DNA of 6,909 nucleotides from Actinomycetota bacterium (lineage in GTDB: Bacteria; Actinomycetota; Thermoleophilia; Gaiellales; Gaiellaceae), in NCBI GenBank assembly GCA_005885085.1, contig VAXY01000094.1:1-6909 (forward strand). The letters run 5' to 3'. Below are positions 5,750 through 6,909 of this stretch, in pieces. The notes below the pieces were generated by a model, which worked only from the letters and a program-made list of their open reading frames with translations, was not told where the DNA came from and made no database searches. Positions within the stretch are counted from its first letter, which is position 1; the number at the start of each line of letters is the position of its first letter. The position numbers and the translations under genes are program-made.

Positions 5750-6909
5750 ACGTACGAGAGATCGCGCCGGGACTGCATTACTGGACGGCGGCGCATCCCG
5801 CGTGGAACAACGCGCCGGACTGGCCGGAACAGGTCGGCTGCGTCTGCTACGAGACGGGGAGGGTGGCGGTCCTGATCGACCCGCTCGTGCCTGAAGCCGA
5901 ACAGGATGTGGTGTATGCGACCTTCGACGCTTGGGTCGAGCGCTGCGGAGGCGCGGCCGTTTTGCTCACGGCGCCGTGGCATCAACGCAGCGCTGCCGTG
6001 GTCGCGGAACGCTACGACGTCATTGTGTGGGCGCATGAGACAGCGGGTCCGCGGTTGTCGTTCGCGACACAGTCCGGTCCGCTTCCCGAGGGCGTCGAGC
6101 ATTTCGTTCCCGCCGGCACGGCGGCAGAAGGCCAGGTCGCCTTCTACCTGCAACCGCCGCGTGCGCTGGTCGTGGCCGAGTTCTTCATGGGCGTCAACGG
6201 CAGGCTTCAGCTGCTCCCGTCACCGGCAGAGCGCGATTTGCATGCGTTTCGCACGTCGCTGCTGGCCCTCCTTGAACTCCCGATCGATCACGTGCTCGTC
6301 GCACACGGCGAGCCGGTGTTGCGCGACGGACACGAGCGCATCGCCGAGACCGGCGAGCTGAACGAGCCGTACGCATTCGACGCCCGTGTCGGCTTCTACG
6401 ACACGACGCTCCGCGACGGCGAGCAGACGGTCGGCGTCGTCCTGACGCCAGAGGACAAGCTCGAGCTCGCGCGCGGTCTCGACGAGCTCGGCATCGAGCG
6501 GATCGAGGCCGGCTTCCCGCGCGTGTCGGCGGACGATCGGCGCGCGGTCGAGCTGATCAGGGACGCCGGCCTGCGGGCCGAGGTCTGGGGCTTCTCCCGC
6601 GCCGTCGACGCGGACGTGAAGGCGCTCGTCGAGCTCGGCGTCGGCGCGAGCGTGATCGAGTCGCCGATCTCCGACCTCAAGCTCGACGCGCTCGGCGTCG
6701 ACCGCGAGGCGATGCTCGAGCGCATCGTTTACGCGATCTCGTACGCGGTCGATCAGGGCATCACCGTCGCGTTCTTCGGCGTCGACGGCACGCGCGCGGA
6801 TCTGTCGTACTTCGAGACGGTGTACAAAACGGCCGTCGAGGCGGGCGCACACGAGGTCGTGGTCGTCGACACGATCGGGATCGCGACGCCGGAGGCAGTT
6901 GCGGATCTC
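5746..6909 (+). CDS. MBL-like domain fused in frame to HMGL/homocitrate-synthase-like domain (3' truncated)
   Basis: GTG 5746 overlaps the M24 stop (GTGA). The frame then runs without a stop for 388 codons to the window edge. Residues 1 to ~205 look like a metallo-beta-lactamase fold (GLHYW, VAVLIDPLVP, AAVLLTAPWHQRSAAVVAERY, final VAHGEPVLRDG), but the HxHxDH motif is reduced to one His (H79), and the usual 'GD' strand reads VVAEFFMG (E145); H187 of the last motif is kept. From residue ~215 it is a PF00682-type TIM barrel: GFYDTTLRDGEQ (216-227) is the DRE-TIM signature, followed by 'RIEAGFPRVS' and 'VVVVDTIGIATPE'. The HxH metal motif should lie beyond the edge. This part would condense acetyl-CoA with a 2-oxo acid (homocitrate, isopropylmalate or citramalate synthase-like) or cleave the reverse way. 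The fusion may be real, or two genes joined by a lost stop or read error; see findings. Confidence 0.75.
   Translation, partial: MNVREIAPGLHYWTAAHPAWNNAPDWPEQVGCVCYETGRVAVLIDPLVPEAEQDVVYATFDAWVERCGGAAVLLTAPWHQRSAAVVAERYDVIVWAHETAGPRLSFATQSGPLPEGVEHFVPAGTAAEGQVAFYLQPPRALVVAEFFMGVNGRLQLLPSPAERDLHAFRTSLLALLELPIDHVLVAHGEPVLRDGHERIAETGELNEPYAFDARVGFYDTTLRDGEQTVGVVLTPEDKLELARGLDELGIERIEAGFPRVSADDRRAVELIRDAGLRAEVWGFSRAVDADVKALVELGVGASVIESPISDLKLDALGVDREAMLERIVYAISYAVDQGITVAFFGVDGTRADLSYFETVYKTAVEAGAHEVVVVDTIGIATPEAVADL
6358..6909 (+). other. HMGL-like (DRE-TIM metallolyase) portion; possible separate gene from CTG 6358
   Basis: This stretch encodes the condensing-enzyme domain of the open frame that begins at 5746. 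No ATG, GTG or TTG occurs in frame between TTG 6319, which is still within the MBL-like domain's last motif, and the DTTLRDGEQ motif. CTG 6358 is followed by NEPYAFDARVGFYDTTLRDG, a natural N-terminus length for this family, and CTG overlaps a TGA in the +1 frame (6359-6361), mimicking the GTGA junctions elsewhere. Codons are far more GC-biased than in the MBL half (5 of 120 A/T-ending, against 42 of 205). A standalone gene is therefore a real alternative, but no good ribosome binding site precedes the CTG. Confidence 0.45.

Noticed and set aside
5906..6361. A + strand open frame of 151 codons inside the MBL-like region, ending at TGA 6361
   Set aside because: Its translation is Ser/Arg/Cys-rich without motifs, while frame +1 carries the MBL-type and HGEPVL segments. 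Its stop was noted only because it overlaps CTG 6358.

Overview
The window is uniformly GC-rich, with mostly GTG starts, 4-base stop/start overlaps and a luciferase-like (F420/FMN type) oxidoreductase next to the tail of a CoxG-like gene. This points to a high-GC actinobacterium, perhaps a soil Thermoleophilia (Gaiellales/Solirubrobacterales) lineage. The phylum is a reasonable inference; the class is a guess from general resemblance. Every convincing gene is on the + strand, and no RNA genes, CRISPR arrays or insertion sequences were seen.

Layout: (1) positions 2-280 hold the 3' end of a CoxG/SRPBCC-type gene with a long acidic disordered tail. (2) A 132-base gap follows, the only real intergenic region. 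(3) Positions 413 to the right edge form one tightly packed directional gene string: LLM-class oxidoreductase; M20-family amidohydrolase/deacylase homologue; small SRPBCC-like protein; PrxQ/BCP-like peroxiredoxin; fumarylacetoacetate hydrolase (FAH) family enzyme; M24 'Xaa-Pro peptidase'-type protein; and a final open frame cut by the window edge. The last five junctions are all 4-base overlaps (ATGA once, GTGA four times), so translational coupling and a single transcript are very likely.

The enzyme mix (flavin/F420 oxidoreductase, amide/peptide-type hydrolases, C-C bond hydrolase or decarboxylase, Claisen-type DRE-TIM condensing enzyme, peroxide scavenger), downstream of a CoxG gene that normally accompanies molybdenum hydroxylases, looks like a catabolic operon for an N-containing or aromatic/heterocyclic acid. 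The substrate cannot be read from the sequence.

Most unusual points: the final frame joins a degenerate metallo-beta-lactamase-like domain to a homocitrate/isopropylmalate-synthase-like domain with no stop, and codon bias changes sharply at the join; a near-perfect hairpin repeat (REP-like) lies inside the 5' end of the peroxiredoxin coding sequence and is translated; the M20 homologue lacks several canonical metal ligands and probably starts upstream of its first standard start codon, possibly at an ATT with an ideal ribosome binding site; and the M24 protein has Glu for the first metal-binding Asp.
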